This document shows, one piece after another, positions 7,974 through 15,515 of a stretch of DNA of 64,000 bases. Numbering within the stretch: position 1 is the first letter of the stretch; every line of letters begins with the position of its first letter. The notes below the pieces were generated by a model. The model was not told the origin of the DNA, did not search any database, and saw only the letters and a list, made by a program, of their open reading frames with translations. Source of the DNA: JAENVT01 sp031430695 (GTDB lineage: Bacteria; Actinomycetota; Acidimicrobiia; Acidimicrobiales; Ilumatobacteraceae); the NCBI GenBank assembly GCA_031430695.1, contig JANPBZ010000206.1, positions 23,998 to 87,997 of the forward strand, read 5' to 3'. Position numbers and translations under genes: made by a program.

Positions 7974-9941
7974 ATGGGGACACTGACCGCCTGTTCGCTC
8001 GATTGCCCGGATAGCTGCAGTCTGGAGGCGACGGTGGAGGACGGCCGGCTGGTCGCACTCGATGCGGCTGACGAGGGCCCGAATCCGGCAACGAAGGGCT
8101 GGATCTGCGCCAAGGTCAAGCACACACCGCAACTCCTTCACGGCCCCGACCGGGTCACCAGCCCACTACGTCGCGTCGGTCGCAAAGGAGACGGCGAGTT
8201 CGTCGAGATCAACTGGGACGAGGCCCTCGACGCCTTTGCCGACCGCATCCGCCAAGCAGTTGATGCACACGGATGGCCGTCGGTCGTGCCGTACCTGTAC
8301 AGCTCGTCGGCCGGCAACATGGGTCGGGCGGGCCTGTCGCCTCTGGTGTGGGAGCACCTCGGTGCGGCGCGAACCGACATCACCATCTGCGCGGCGACCG
8401 TCGGTGAGGCGTGGGACCGTACGTATGGTTCGATGGCCTCGGCTGATCCTGAGGATCTCCAGTACAGCGACCTGATCGTGGTGTGGGGTGCCAACCCGAA
8501 TGTATCCCACCCACACCTGTCACCCGTTATCGAGGGGCGACGTCGTGCCGGCGCCAAGCTGATCGTCGTCGACCCGCGGCGCACACCGATTGCGGACCGT
8601 GCCGACCTGCATCTCGCCGTGAGGCCTGGAACCGACGGTGTGCTGGCGATGGCGGTCGCAGCGCTGCTACAGCGCAACGGACATGTCGATCGGGCATTCA
8701 TCGACAAGTGGGTCGACGGCGCCGACCAGTATCTCGCCGCTTGCGAGGAGTGGACGGTGACACGCGCCGCCGAGGTGTGCGGCCTCGACGCCGCCGACAT
8801 CGAGCAGTTCGCCGAGATGTATGGCACCGTTCGTCCAGCGATGTTGCGAGTTGGCTGGGGTCAGGAACGGAACCGCAACGGCGGTTCGGCCAGCCGTGCG
8901 GTGTTCGCCCTGCCGGCTCTCGCCGGACAGTTCGGCACGCCGGGATCGGGCGTGTTCAACTCGATCAGTGGTGGCACCGGGTTCCAGGACGACGCCATTC
9001 GGCGCGGCGTCGTGGGCGATGCACTGGTGCCCGAGCGGCGAGCGATCAACATGAACCGCCTCGGTCGCATTCTCACCAACGACGAAGGTGGACGGGTCGA
9101 GGTGTTGTTCGTGCAGGGCTCGAATCCCGCAGCCACCTGTCCGGAACAGGCCACCGTCATGCAGGGTCTCGCTCGCGAAGATCTGTTCACGGTCGTGCAT
9201 GACCTGACCATGACCGATACCGCTCGCTATGCAGATCTGGTGTTGCCGGCCACATCCCAGTTCGAGGTCGACGAGGTGGTCGGCAGCTATGGATCGTTCG
9301 TCATGCAAGACGCTCCAGCCGTGATCCCGCGTGTCGGCCAGAGCCGCACGAACGACGAGGTCAGCGTCGGCGTCGGCCTTCGGCTCGGGCTCGATCCGCA
9401 GCAGTGGGACCCGAGCCCCGAGCGTGTGCGTCGGCTGGCGCTCGGCGAACGGGTGTTGCCGTTTGTGAAGCGTCCGACCGGCGGCACGGTTCAGTTTCGA
9501 GACGTGGATCCTGGTGGCAGGGTGCAGCTGGTTTGCGACGCCGACGGCGTCGATCCGCTGCCCGCGTACCGCGCCATCGATCGGCCAGACCTACCGATCA
9601 CGCTGATCACACCAGCGACCAGTCGCACCACCAGCTCGATGTTCGGCAACATCGCCCCGGCGAGCGCCGACCTGCACCTGCACCCAGCCGACGCGGCAGC
9701 CAGAGGATTGGTCGCCGGCGATCGAGCACAGATCACCGACGGTCGGCACATGATCGTGGCGCACGTTGCGGTCGACGAGACGCTGCGACCGGGTGTTGCA
9801 ACCATGCCGAAGGGAATGTGGTGCCGAGACGGGCACAATGGCTTCACCGCCAATGTGTTTGCTCCGGATCATCTGTCGGATCTGGCCGGTGGGGCCAGCT
9901 TCAACGATGCCCGTGTCGAGGTGTCAGCCGCAACAGTGTGA
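7974..9941 (+). CDS. Molybdopterin-dependent oxidoreductase (bis-MGD, 4Fe-4S)
   Basis: 655 residues. Start ATG 7974 places the iron-sulfur motif at the extreme N-terminus: Cys7, Cys11, Cys15 (CSLDCPDSC) and a fourth Cys in KGWICAK. Next come the molybdopterin domain (WDEALDAFADRI, VWGANPNVSHPH, VDPRRTPIADRADLH, FVQGSNPAATCP) and a C-terminal dinucleotide-binding domain (PATSRTTSSMFG, MPKGMWCR). There is no Tat signal, so it is cytoplasmic. It belongs to the broad formate dehydrogenase/nitrate reductase superfamily; substrate unknown, with no dedicated electron-transfer subunit beside it. A hairpin follows the stop. Confidence 0.85.
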   Translation: MGTLTACSLDCPDSCSLEATVEDGRLVALDAADEGPNPATKGWICAKVKHTPQLLHGPDRVTSPLRRVGRKGDGEFVEINWDEALDAFADRIRQAVDAHGWPSVVPYLYSSSAGNMGRAGLSPLVWEHLGAARTDITICAATVGEAWDRTYGSMASADPEDLQYSDLIVVWGANPNVSHPHLSPVIEGRRRAGAKLIVVDPRRTPIADRADLHLAVRPGTDGVLAMAVAALLQRNGHVDRAFIDKWVDGADQYLAACEEWTVTRAAEVCGLDAADIEQFAEMYGTVRPAMLRVGWGQERNRNGGSASRAVFALPALAGQFGTPGSGVFNSISGGTGFQDDAIRRGVVGDALVPERRAINMNRLGRILTNDEGGRVEVLFVQGSNPAATCPEQATVMQGLAREDLFTVVHDLTMTDTARYADLVLPATSQFEVDEVVGSYGSFVMQDAPAVIPRVGQSRTNDEVSVGVGLRLGLDPQQWDPSPERVRRLALGERVLPFVKRPTGGTVQFRDVDPGGRVQLVCDADGVDPLPAYRAIDRPDLPITLITPATSRTTSSMFGNIAPASADLHLHPADAAARGLVAGDRAQITDGRHMIVAHVAVDETLRPGVATMPKGMWCRDGHNGFTANVFAPDHLSDLAGGASFNDARVEVSAATV

Positions 9942-9948
9942 TCTCGCC

Positions 9949-9999
9949 CAGCGTTTGACGGCTGCGGCCCCGTATCGGGGCGCCAGCTCACAAACGCTG
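9949..9999. terminator. Long hairpin after molybdoenzyme gene
   Basis: Arms CAGCGTTTG (9949-9957) and CAAACGCTG (9991-9999) pair perfectly. Inside are GCTG/CAGC and CCCC/GGGG, with a short GTAT loop. It starts eight bases after a stop codon, so it may terminate transcription, though no U tract follows. The sequence is related to the hairpin at 32579-32625, suggesting a repeat family. Confidence 0.6.
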
Positions 10000-10060
10000 C
10001 GACGGGAGTTGGATGTGTAACCTCCGCGACGTGACCGGGCCGAGCAGCGAGACGCGAAAC

Positions 10061-10972
10061 ATGGTGGTCGTTGTCGGGGCGATCAACGTCGACTTCGTTG
10101 TTGCTGCGCGGCGACTGCCCGGGCCCGGCGAAACTGTTGTCGGCGGGGGATTGCAGACCTTTGGCGGGGGCAAGGGAGCCAACGCCGCGGTTGCCGCAGC
10201 GCGGGCCGGCGCCGTCGTGCGCCTGATCGGAGCCGTCGGCGACGATGACACCGGTGGGGCTGCGCTCGCCGAGCTGGTCGCCGAGGGGGTCGACGTCAGC
10301 GATGTCGCCGTGCTGGCAGGCGAGTCGACTGGTGTGGCGCTGATCGTGGTCGACGACAAGGGCGAGAACCAGATCGCGGTCGGTGCCGGGGCCAACGCGG
10401 CGATCGTTGCCGATCACGTCCGGCGCTGCCTGCGCACAGTACTGCCGTCGGCGGGATGTGTGCTGGTCAGCACGGAGATCCCGGCCGCGGCCGTGGCAGC
10501 TGCAGTGGAGGAAGCAGCGGGTGCAGGCGTGTTGTGCGTACTGAATCCGGCACCGGTGCTGCCGATCGTCGCCGAACTGCTCGGCCTCGGCCCGATCGTG
10601 ACGCCCAACGAGACCGAGTTGCGCGACCTGGTGGCACGGCTCGGCGTGTCCGGCGGGTCGTCCGCCGACGACGCAGCACAGATCGTGGCCAGAAGCCGCC
10701 AATCGGTCGTTGTCACGCAGGGAGGCGACGGCGTATTGATGGTTGCCGGCGACCTGGTTGCTCGGCGTGTCCCCGCTCCGGCGGTCGAGGTCCGCGATAC
10801 AACCGGTGCAGGTGACACCTTCAACGGTGTACTCGCCGCTCGACTGGCTGCCGGCGACGAGTTGGCAGTGGCCATACCTATCGCCGTCGCCGCGGCATCC
10901 CTTTCCGTCATGCAGGTGGGTGCCCGAGGCGGGATGCCCACCGCGGCAGCGATTGCAGCAGCGATGCAGTAG
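10061..10972 (+). CDS. rbsK: Ribokinase (PfkB family)
   Basis: 303 residues from ATG 10061; GTG 10031 is an alternative giving ten more residues. Phosphorylates D-ribose at O5 in the cytoplasm. PfkB signatures are present: GAINVDFVVAARRLPGPGE at the start, GGGKGANAAVAAARAGA near 40, and the catalytic loop DTTGAGDTFNGVLAARL near 250 with its catalytic aspartate. No ribose transporter is nearby, so a related sugar or nucleoside kinase role is possible. The 3' end overlaps an antisense EamA remnant. Confidence 0.85.
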   Translation: MVVVVGAINVDFVVAARRLPGPGETVVGGGLQTFGGGKGANAAVAAARAGAVVRLIGAVGDDDTGGAALAELVAEGVDVSDVAVLAGESTGVALIVVDDKGENQIAVGAGANAAIVADHVRRCLRTVLPSAGCVLVSTEIPAAAVAAAVEEAAGAGVLCVLNPAPVLPIVAELLGLGPIVTPNETELRDLVARLGVSGGSSADDAAQIVARSRQSVVVTQGGDGVLMVAGDLVARRVPAPAVEVRDTTGAGDTFNGVLAARLAAGDELAVAIPIAVAAASLSVMQVGARGGMPTAAAIAAAMQ

Positions 10973-11168
10973 CTCGGGTTCGCTGACCGAGCCACACGGC
11001 GGACAGCACCAGACCTGCGCCGGCGATCTGCGGTGCCTTCAACGTCTGATGAGCGATCAGCCACCCCGCTGCAGTCGCAACAACCGGACTGAACAGTCCC
11101 AGCAGAGACGCCTGGCTCCTCGCGAAGTCGTGCAGCAATCGCGGCCGGGTCGACGAGATCGCCAGCAT
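10908..11168 (-). pseudogene. EamA/DMT-family transporter, C-terminal remnant
   Basis: About 60 codons resemble the last two helices of an EamA transporter: RSQASLLGLFSPVVATAAGW and QIAGAGLVLSAVWLGQR. The other eight or so helices are missing. The fragment lies just downstream of the broken hypB and runs antisense into the end of rbsK. I read it as a leftover of a deleted gene. Confidence 0.55.
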
Positions 11169-11186
11169 GCTTGCGGTGGACCGTGG

Positions 11187-11686
11187 TCATTCGCGCTGGG
11201 CCAACGACGAGATCCAGGCGCACACCTCGTCGACGCCCGCACCGGTCTTGGCAGATGTCTCGATCGTGCGCACATCGGGATTGACGCTGCGGAGATTCGA
11301 GTGAAACAGGTCGAGATCGAAGTCGAGGTGGGGGAGCAGGTCGATCTTGTTGACGATCACGACATCGGCGGACCGGAACATGACGGGGTACTTCAGCGGC
11401 TTCTCCTCGCCTTCCGTCACCGAGAACACCATGGCCCGCGCGTGCTCGCCGACGTCGAACTCGGCCGGGCAGACCTGCGAGTCGATCGGCGTCGATCGAG
11501 GTCTCGACGTCGCCCTCGACGATGCCGACCCGCACCGACGTTCCCAATCGCAGCAGCACCTCGCGTAGCAACGTGGTCTTGCCGGCGCCCGGCGATGACA
11601 TGATCGTGATCGTGCCCGTCGTGGTCATGGTCGTCGTTGTTGTGCGAATGGCCCGTTCCGTCAGCGTGGTAGTGGAAGCGTCCCAT
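11187..11686 (-). pseudogene. hypB: hypB, broken: hydrogenase nickel-insertion GTPase
   Basis: HypB is the GTPase that delivers nickel to [NiFe] hydrogenase. Three pieces sit in three reading frames. The start at 11686 gives MGRFHYHADGTG followed by a His/Asp-rich metal-binding stretch. The P-loop SSPGAGKTTLLREV and VEGDVETSIDADR follow in a second frame. QVCPAEFDVGEHA through FSVTEGEEKPLKYP and NKIDLLPHLDF, ending SSLAQRE, follow in a third. About 50 residues normally lying between DAER and VCPAEFD, including the conserved GCHLDA metal site, are gone at roughly 11480-11490. A functional product cannot be made. Confidence 0.85.
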
Positions 11687-11766
11687 CGGTGATCCTCCGT
11701 TCGGGCTGACCAGAACGCTACTTCGCCATGCGTAGGTCGAACTGCTCGATCAGCTGTCGAGTGGAT

Positions 11767-12893
11767 CTAGCGCGAACGGCCGAGAGTGACAGCAGCCTGG
11801 CGGTGAAGGCGACCGAAGTTGTAGTACGCAGCGCAGGCTCCCTCTGACGAAACCATGCATGTTCCGATGGGCGTCTCGGGCGTGCAGGCCGTACCGAACA
11901 CCTTGCATTCCCATGGCTTGATCACGCCCTTCAAGACCTCGCCGCACTGGCAGGCCTTCGGATCCGCAACTCGCACACCGGGGACCTGGTAGTGCAACTC
12001 GGCATCCCAGGGTGCGAACTCGGACCGTAGGCGTACTGCGCTTTGGGAGATGAAACCGAGGCCCCGCCATTCGAAGTGGGGCCGAAGTTCGAACACCTCG
12101 GCGAGGATCTCGAGTTCCCGAGGGTTGCCCTCGTCGCGAACGACTCGCGAGTACTGGTTCTCGACCTCGCATCGGCCTTCGCGAATCTGCTCCAGCAGCA
12201 TCACGATCGCCTGCAGGATGTCGAGCGGCTCGAAACCCGCTGTCACCAGTGGTTTGCCGTACTTCTCGGGCACGAACCGATAGGGCCGGTTGCCGACCAC
12301 GGTCGAGACGTGTCCAGGCCCCAGGAATCCGTCGAGGCGCAGGTCGGGCGACTCCAGGATGGCTTTGATCGGCGGCACGATCGTGACGTGGTTGGAGAAC
12401 AATTGGAAGTTGGTCACGCCCTGGTCGCGGGCATGCAGCAATGTCACGGCGGTCGTGGGCGCGGTGGTCTCGAAGCCGACCGCGAAGAACACGACGGCGC
12501 GCTCGGGATTGTCGACGGCTATCTGCAAGGCGTCGAGTGGCGAGTACACGAACGCACGTCGGCGCCGCGGGCCTTGGCGCCCAGCAGATTGCCATTGCTA
12601 CCCGGCACGCGCATCATGTCGCCGAAGGACGTGAAAATGACGCCAGGTGTCTCGGCGATGGCGATGGCGTCGTCGACACGACCCATCGGGATCACGCACA
12701 CCGGGCAACCGGGCCCGTGCACAAGTTCGACCTGCTCGGGCAGGATGTGTTCAATGCCGTGCCGGTAGATGGTGTGGGTGTGACCACCACACACTTCCAT
12801 GAACTTGAAATGGTCGGCGCCGGCGAGGTCGGCGATCCGCGCTACCAAGTGGCGCGCCGCCACCGGGTCGCGGTACTCGTCGACGTATTTCAC
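11767..12893 (-). pseudogene. hypD: hypD, frameshifted: hydrogenase Fe(CN)2CO assembly factor
   Basis: HypD scaffolds assembly of the Fe(CN)2CO group together with HypC. Nearly the full length is present: MEVCGGHTHTIYRHGI, GPGCPVCVIPMGR and FTSFGDMMRVPGS from 12893, then YSPLDALQIA, FFAVGFETTAP and the C-terminal cysteine cluster (ACQCGEVLKG, WECKVFG, GTCMVSSEGACAAYY). One missing base near 12550-12556 breaks the frame between GADVR and VYSPLD. All expected cysteines remain, so inactivation looks recent, or it is a sequencing indel. Confidence 0.87.
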
Positions 12894-12965
12894 CCGCGCG
12901 TCATCCCGCCGGCCGCAACGCAGTCACGGATGTCGGGCTGCTTCCAGCGGTTTGCAGGCGCTCGA

Positions 12966-13280
12966 TCAACATTCCTCCACCACGGCTCTCGTTGTAACGC
13001 CTGTGGCTGTTGTCGTCGGCGAGGTCATCAACGCGTCGACCTCGTCGGTGAAGATCTCTCCCATCATCTGCAGCGAGGCGAGGGCGAGTGCGGCCTCTTC
13101 CTCGTCGATCTTCGACATCGCGAAACCGACGTGGGTGAGCACCCAATCACCTGGCATGAGTTGCTCATCCTCGAGCAGACCGATGTTGATCATGCGACCG
13201 ACGCCGCTCACGTCGACGCGTGCGAGGTGGTCGTGTTGCGGATGCAACTCCACGATCTAACCAGGGATGCCGAGGCACAT
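12966..13280 (-). pseudogene. hypC: hypC with nonsense codon: hydrogenase assembly chaperone
   Basis: HypC carries the Fe(CN)2CO unit to the hydrogenase large subunit through its N-terminal cysteine. The true start at 13280 gives MCLGIPG and is then stopped by TAG at 13257-13259, where the family usually has Gln or Lys (one C-to-T change from CAG). The rest continues in frame: IVELHPQHDHLARVDVSGV, GLLEDEQLMPGDWVLTHVGF and AMSKIDEEEA. Restarting at the GTG at 13253 would drop the essential Cys2. Confidence 0.87.
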
Positions 13281-13281
13281 G

Positions 13282-13794
13282 TCAGCTCTCCTTCTCGGCG
13301 ATGATCTCGACCCGAACCGTGACCTCGGGTTGCACCTTCAGCATCAAGATCCGTGGCGGCTCCATGCCGAAGTCACGGATGTCGAATGTTGAGCTCCCCG
13401 AGAGGGAGAGGCTTCCGTCGGCGACCACCTTGACGGTCATCGCGTCTTCGTATCGGCGCGTGAAGCCGCGGAACGTGAGGTCGCCGCCAACGATGTAGCT
13501 CGCCGGTTCGTTGCTCTGTTTCATCGTCTTGAGATCGCCGGCAATGCTCGGATACCGGCGGGCATCGATCCGCCGTCTCAACTCGCGATCCTCGAAGGCG
13601 TTGCCCGACCTGAGGTTCTCCACTGGAAACTCGAGATGACCGAGCAACGTCTGATCGACGTTGATCGTGCCATCGGCGATGTCCAAGTCGAGCCACCCTT
13701 CGAGTCCCACGGCCTCGGTGTGGATCGGGTGCACGTTGGAACGCGCTTCGATCCACACACGGGACCGGGTCGGGAGGATCCGGTATCGAGCCAC
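13282..13794 (-). CDS. YceI-like domain protein
   Basis: 170 residues, intact. YceI proteins form a lipocalin-like barrel binding isoprenoid-type lipids. Seen here: an N-terminal RSRVWIEARSNVHPIHTEA, the middle strand GWLDLDIADGTI, then YPSIAGDLKTM, VGGDLTFRGFTRRYEDAM and FDIRDFGMEPPRILMLKVQPE. Unlike many YceI proteins it lacks a signal peptide. It ends two bases before the hypC start and follows the DUF6893 remnant, so it belonged to the hydrogenase operon; it is one of only two genes of that cluster still open. Confidence 0.75.
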   Translation of the reverse strand: MARYRILPTRSRVWIEARSNVHPIHTEAVGLEGWLDLDIADGTINVDQTLLGHLEFPVENLRSGNAFEDRELRRRIDARRYPSIAGDLKTMKQSNEPASYIVGGDLTFRGFTRRYEDAMTVKVVADGSLSLSGSSTFDIRDFGMEPPRILMLKVQPEVTVRVEIIAEKES

Positions 13795-13799
13795 GGCCC

Positions 13800-13903
13800 T
13801 TACACCTCGCCCATTTTGAGATAGCGGGCGAGGTCGGGAAGCGACTTCACGACGAGCGAGCGACGCGGGCGAGCAGCAACGAGAAGAGCAGCCTGTGGAT
13901 CAT
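13800..13903 (-). pseudogene. DUF6893-like small protein, frameshifted
   Basis: A start at ATG 13903 gives MIHRLLFSLLLAR. The characteristic tail VVKSLPDLARYLKMGEV, ending at the TAA at 13800, is in a different frame. Together they resemble the ~35-residue single-helix DUF6893 proteins of actinobacterial hydrogenase clusters. One indel separates the halves. Too short for ordinary gene calling. Confidence 0.6.
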
Positions 13904-14270
13904 GATTGGAGTTCCTTCTGTGCATTGGAGGAGATGTCGGCCAGGACTCGGTGAATGGTTTCGACGGCGGGAGCCACCGCGGCTGAGACGGGATCGGAGA
14001 GCCCAATACCCTCGTCGAGGGTCAGCGGTTGGCAGCCTACGACAACAACGTGCGGTACCTGGCCGCCCAATCCGGCCAACAGACCGAGAACGATGGCTGG
14101 ACTCATCGAGTGCGGTCGACACGTGTCGACGGCAAGCACCGCAAGGGCGTGTGGCGTGAGGCGATCGAGCCAGTCGTTGACCGTCATCGGCTGACCGGTG
14201 TCGGGGTTGTTGCCAAATCCGGTCCAATAGCCGTCACCGTTGATCTGCTCGTTGGGGATCGAGTCCGTCT
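13900..14270 (-). pseudogene. Chimeric remnant: hydrogenase small subunit joined to maturation protease
   Basis: The first ~45 codons (14270 to ~14125) read SIPNEQINGDGYWTGFG and NPDTGQPMTVNDWLDRL, the N-terminal third of a [NiFe] hydrogenase small subunit, closest in style to group 1h (actinobacterial high-affinity) enzymes. At VLAVDTC, where the small subunit should continue CATYGG, the frame runs straight into SMSPAIVLGLLAGLGG, VVVVGCQPLTLDEGIGLS and AAVAPAVETIHRVL, the C-terminal half of a hydrogenase maturation protease. The entire large subunit and most of both end genes are missing, so I infer one large deletion. The upstream frame is closed by TAG. Confidence 0.75.
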
Positions 14271-14360
14271 ACGTCAGCTCCTTGAACGACAGTCGTTGTG
14301 TGCGCTGACAGGGACGATCCGGGAGCGGGCGGGGATTCGTCAGCGCTCCCGAACGCCGGT

Positions 14361-14597
14361 TCATTGCTCGGTGAACGCAGCGATGGCCGCTTGGCCGATG
14401 CTGATGCCGCCGTCGTTGGGCGGGATCGTCGCATGCACCAGCACCTCGAAACCATTGCTGTGCAGACCAGATTCGACGACATCGGTGAGGCGTGCGTTCT
14501 GGAACACACCGCCGGTGAGTGCGACGGTGTCGAGGGGGGATCAGATCGAGAGCGTGGCTGGCCGCGACGTGGACTCGACAGCGGGAACGTTGTCTGG
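14361..14597 (-). pseudogene. hypF: hypF, C-terminal remnant
   Basis: The last ~55 codons match the HypF carbamoyltransferase C-terminus: VALTGGVFQNARLTDVV, HATIPPNDGGISIGQAA and IAAFTEQ before TGA at 14361. A short preceding piece, HVAASHALDLI, is in another frame, separated by a run of six C/G at ~14532-14540, a plausible slippage site. The remaining ~700 residues of HypF are absent. Confidence 0.75.
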
Positions 14598-14606
14598 GCT
14601 CGGGCC

Positions 14607-14951
14607 GTGCACGAGCTGTCGATCTGTACCTCGATCGCCAAGATTGCTCACCAAGCCGCGGCCGGTCGACCGGTCGAACGCGTGCGGATCGACGTCGGAC
14701 ATCTCCGCCAGGTCGTGCCCGACACATTGCGCCACAGCTGGGAAATGGTGGTGTTCGGCACGCCATTCGACGGTGTGGCGTTGGAAGTTCGTGAGGTCCC
14801 AGCCGTCATCGAATGCCGGTGCTGCAGGACACGCACGCGGCTTGACGATCCGATCTTCCGGTGCGGCGCGTGTGGCTCGACCGAGACCGACGTCGTCAGT
14901 GGCAACGAGCTGTTCGTGACCTCGCTCGACTTGTCGGTCGAAGTGTCATGA
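14607..14951 (+). CDS. hypA: Hydrogenase nickel insertion / zinc protein HypA
   Basis: 114 residues, apparently intact. GTG start 14607 gives VHELSICTSIAKIAHQ, placing the nickel-binding histidine at position 2. It is followed by HLRQVVPDTLRHSWEMV and the zinc site CRCC...CGAC (CxxC, then CxxC 15 residues on). HypA works with HypB to load nickel. It is on the opposite strand to the other hyp genes. With hypB broken and no structural subunits left here, it is either a survivor or serves a hydrogenase or urease elsewhere. Confidence 0.85.
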   Translation: MHELSICTSIAKIAHQAAAGRPVERVRIDVGHLRQVVPDTLRHSWEMVVFGTPFDGVALEVREVPAVIECRCCRTRTRLDDPIFRCGACGSTETDVVSGNELFVTSLDLSVEVS

Positions 14952-15030
14952 GGCTTCGCCATGCTGTCGAGCAACTCGCTGATCGACAGCGTCGCAACGG
15001 AGATGGCCGACGGGCGGAATGGGTCCGAAA

Positions 15031-15270
15031 TCAGTGAAGCGAGAAGATCGCCTTGCGGAGTTCGCAGATGGTGGTGTCGAGCAGATCGATCGTGCCTTCG
15101 AGGCGCGCTTGCGTTGGAGCGTCGACCGTTTGGCAGGTCGCTTGCAGCTGCAGACCGGCAGCGAACAGACGGTGAATCACGGTGTCGTAGAGACCTGCTG
15201 CGATGCGTTCGCGGTCGGTTGCGACGGCGGTTGCACAGGCTTCGCGTCGCAGGGCATGTTGGCGCTCACG
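15031..15270 (-). pseudogene. Sensor histidine kinase fragment (DevS-like dimerisation helix)
   Basis: About 60 codons read DRERIAAGLYDTVIHRLFAAG, QLQAT and TTICELRKAIFSLH then TGA. This matches the HisKA_3 helical hairpin of GAF-type kinases (usual form DRERIARDLHDTVIQRLF...IREIRTTIF). The phosphoacceptor His of the DLHDTV motif is Tyr here, and the whole ATPase domain that should follow is absent. The frame runs further upstream, but I recognise no GAF sequence there. Positions 14952-15030 and 15271-15515 hold nothing else I can identify. Confidence 0.6.
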
Positions 15271-15515
15271 CCCTGTTTGGTTGGGGCGAACCGACAGGGT
15301 GTCCGTCTGGCTCGACGATGGCGAGCTAGCAAGCACTTCGTAGTTGGACACGACGAACTCCTGTACGGGCGGGGGCGCAACCAATGAGTCCGGGGTGGCG
15401 CGGGGACAGCGTTGTCGGCCTGTATACCCAACGGCTGGCGCTCCTAGACATGCGAGGCGTCGATCGCCACGCCAGTGGTGTTGCAGTCGTGTCGCTGGAC
15501 TCGTACGGTGGTCGG

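Noticed and set aside
13257..13259. Amber readthrough (pyrrolysine or suppressor) in hypC
   Set aside because: All neighbouring hydrogenase genes are broken, so a plain nonsense mutation is far simpler.
14298..14606. Long N-terminal extension of HypA
   Set aside because: The frame is open far upstream, but it is antisense to the hypF remnant; HypA requires its His at position 2, given by GTG 14607.
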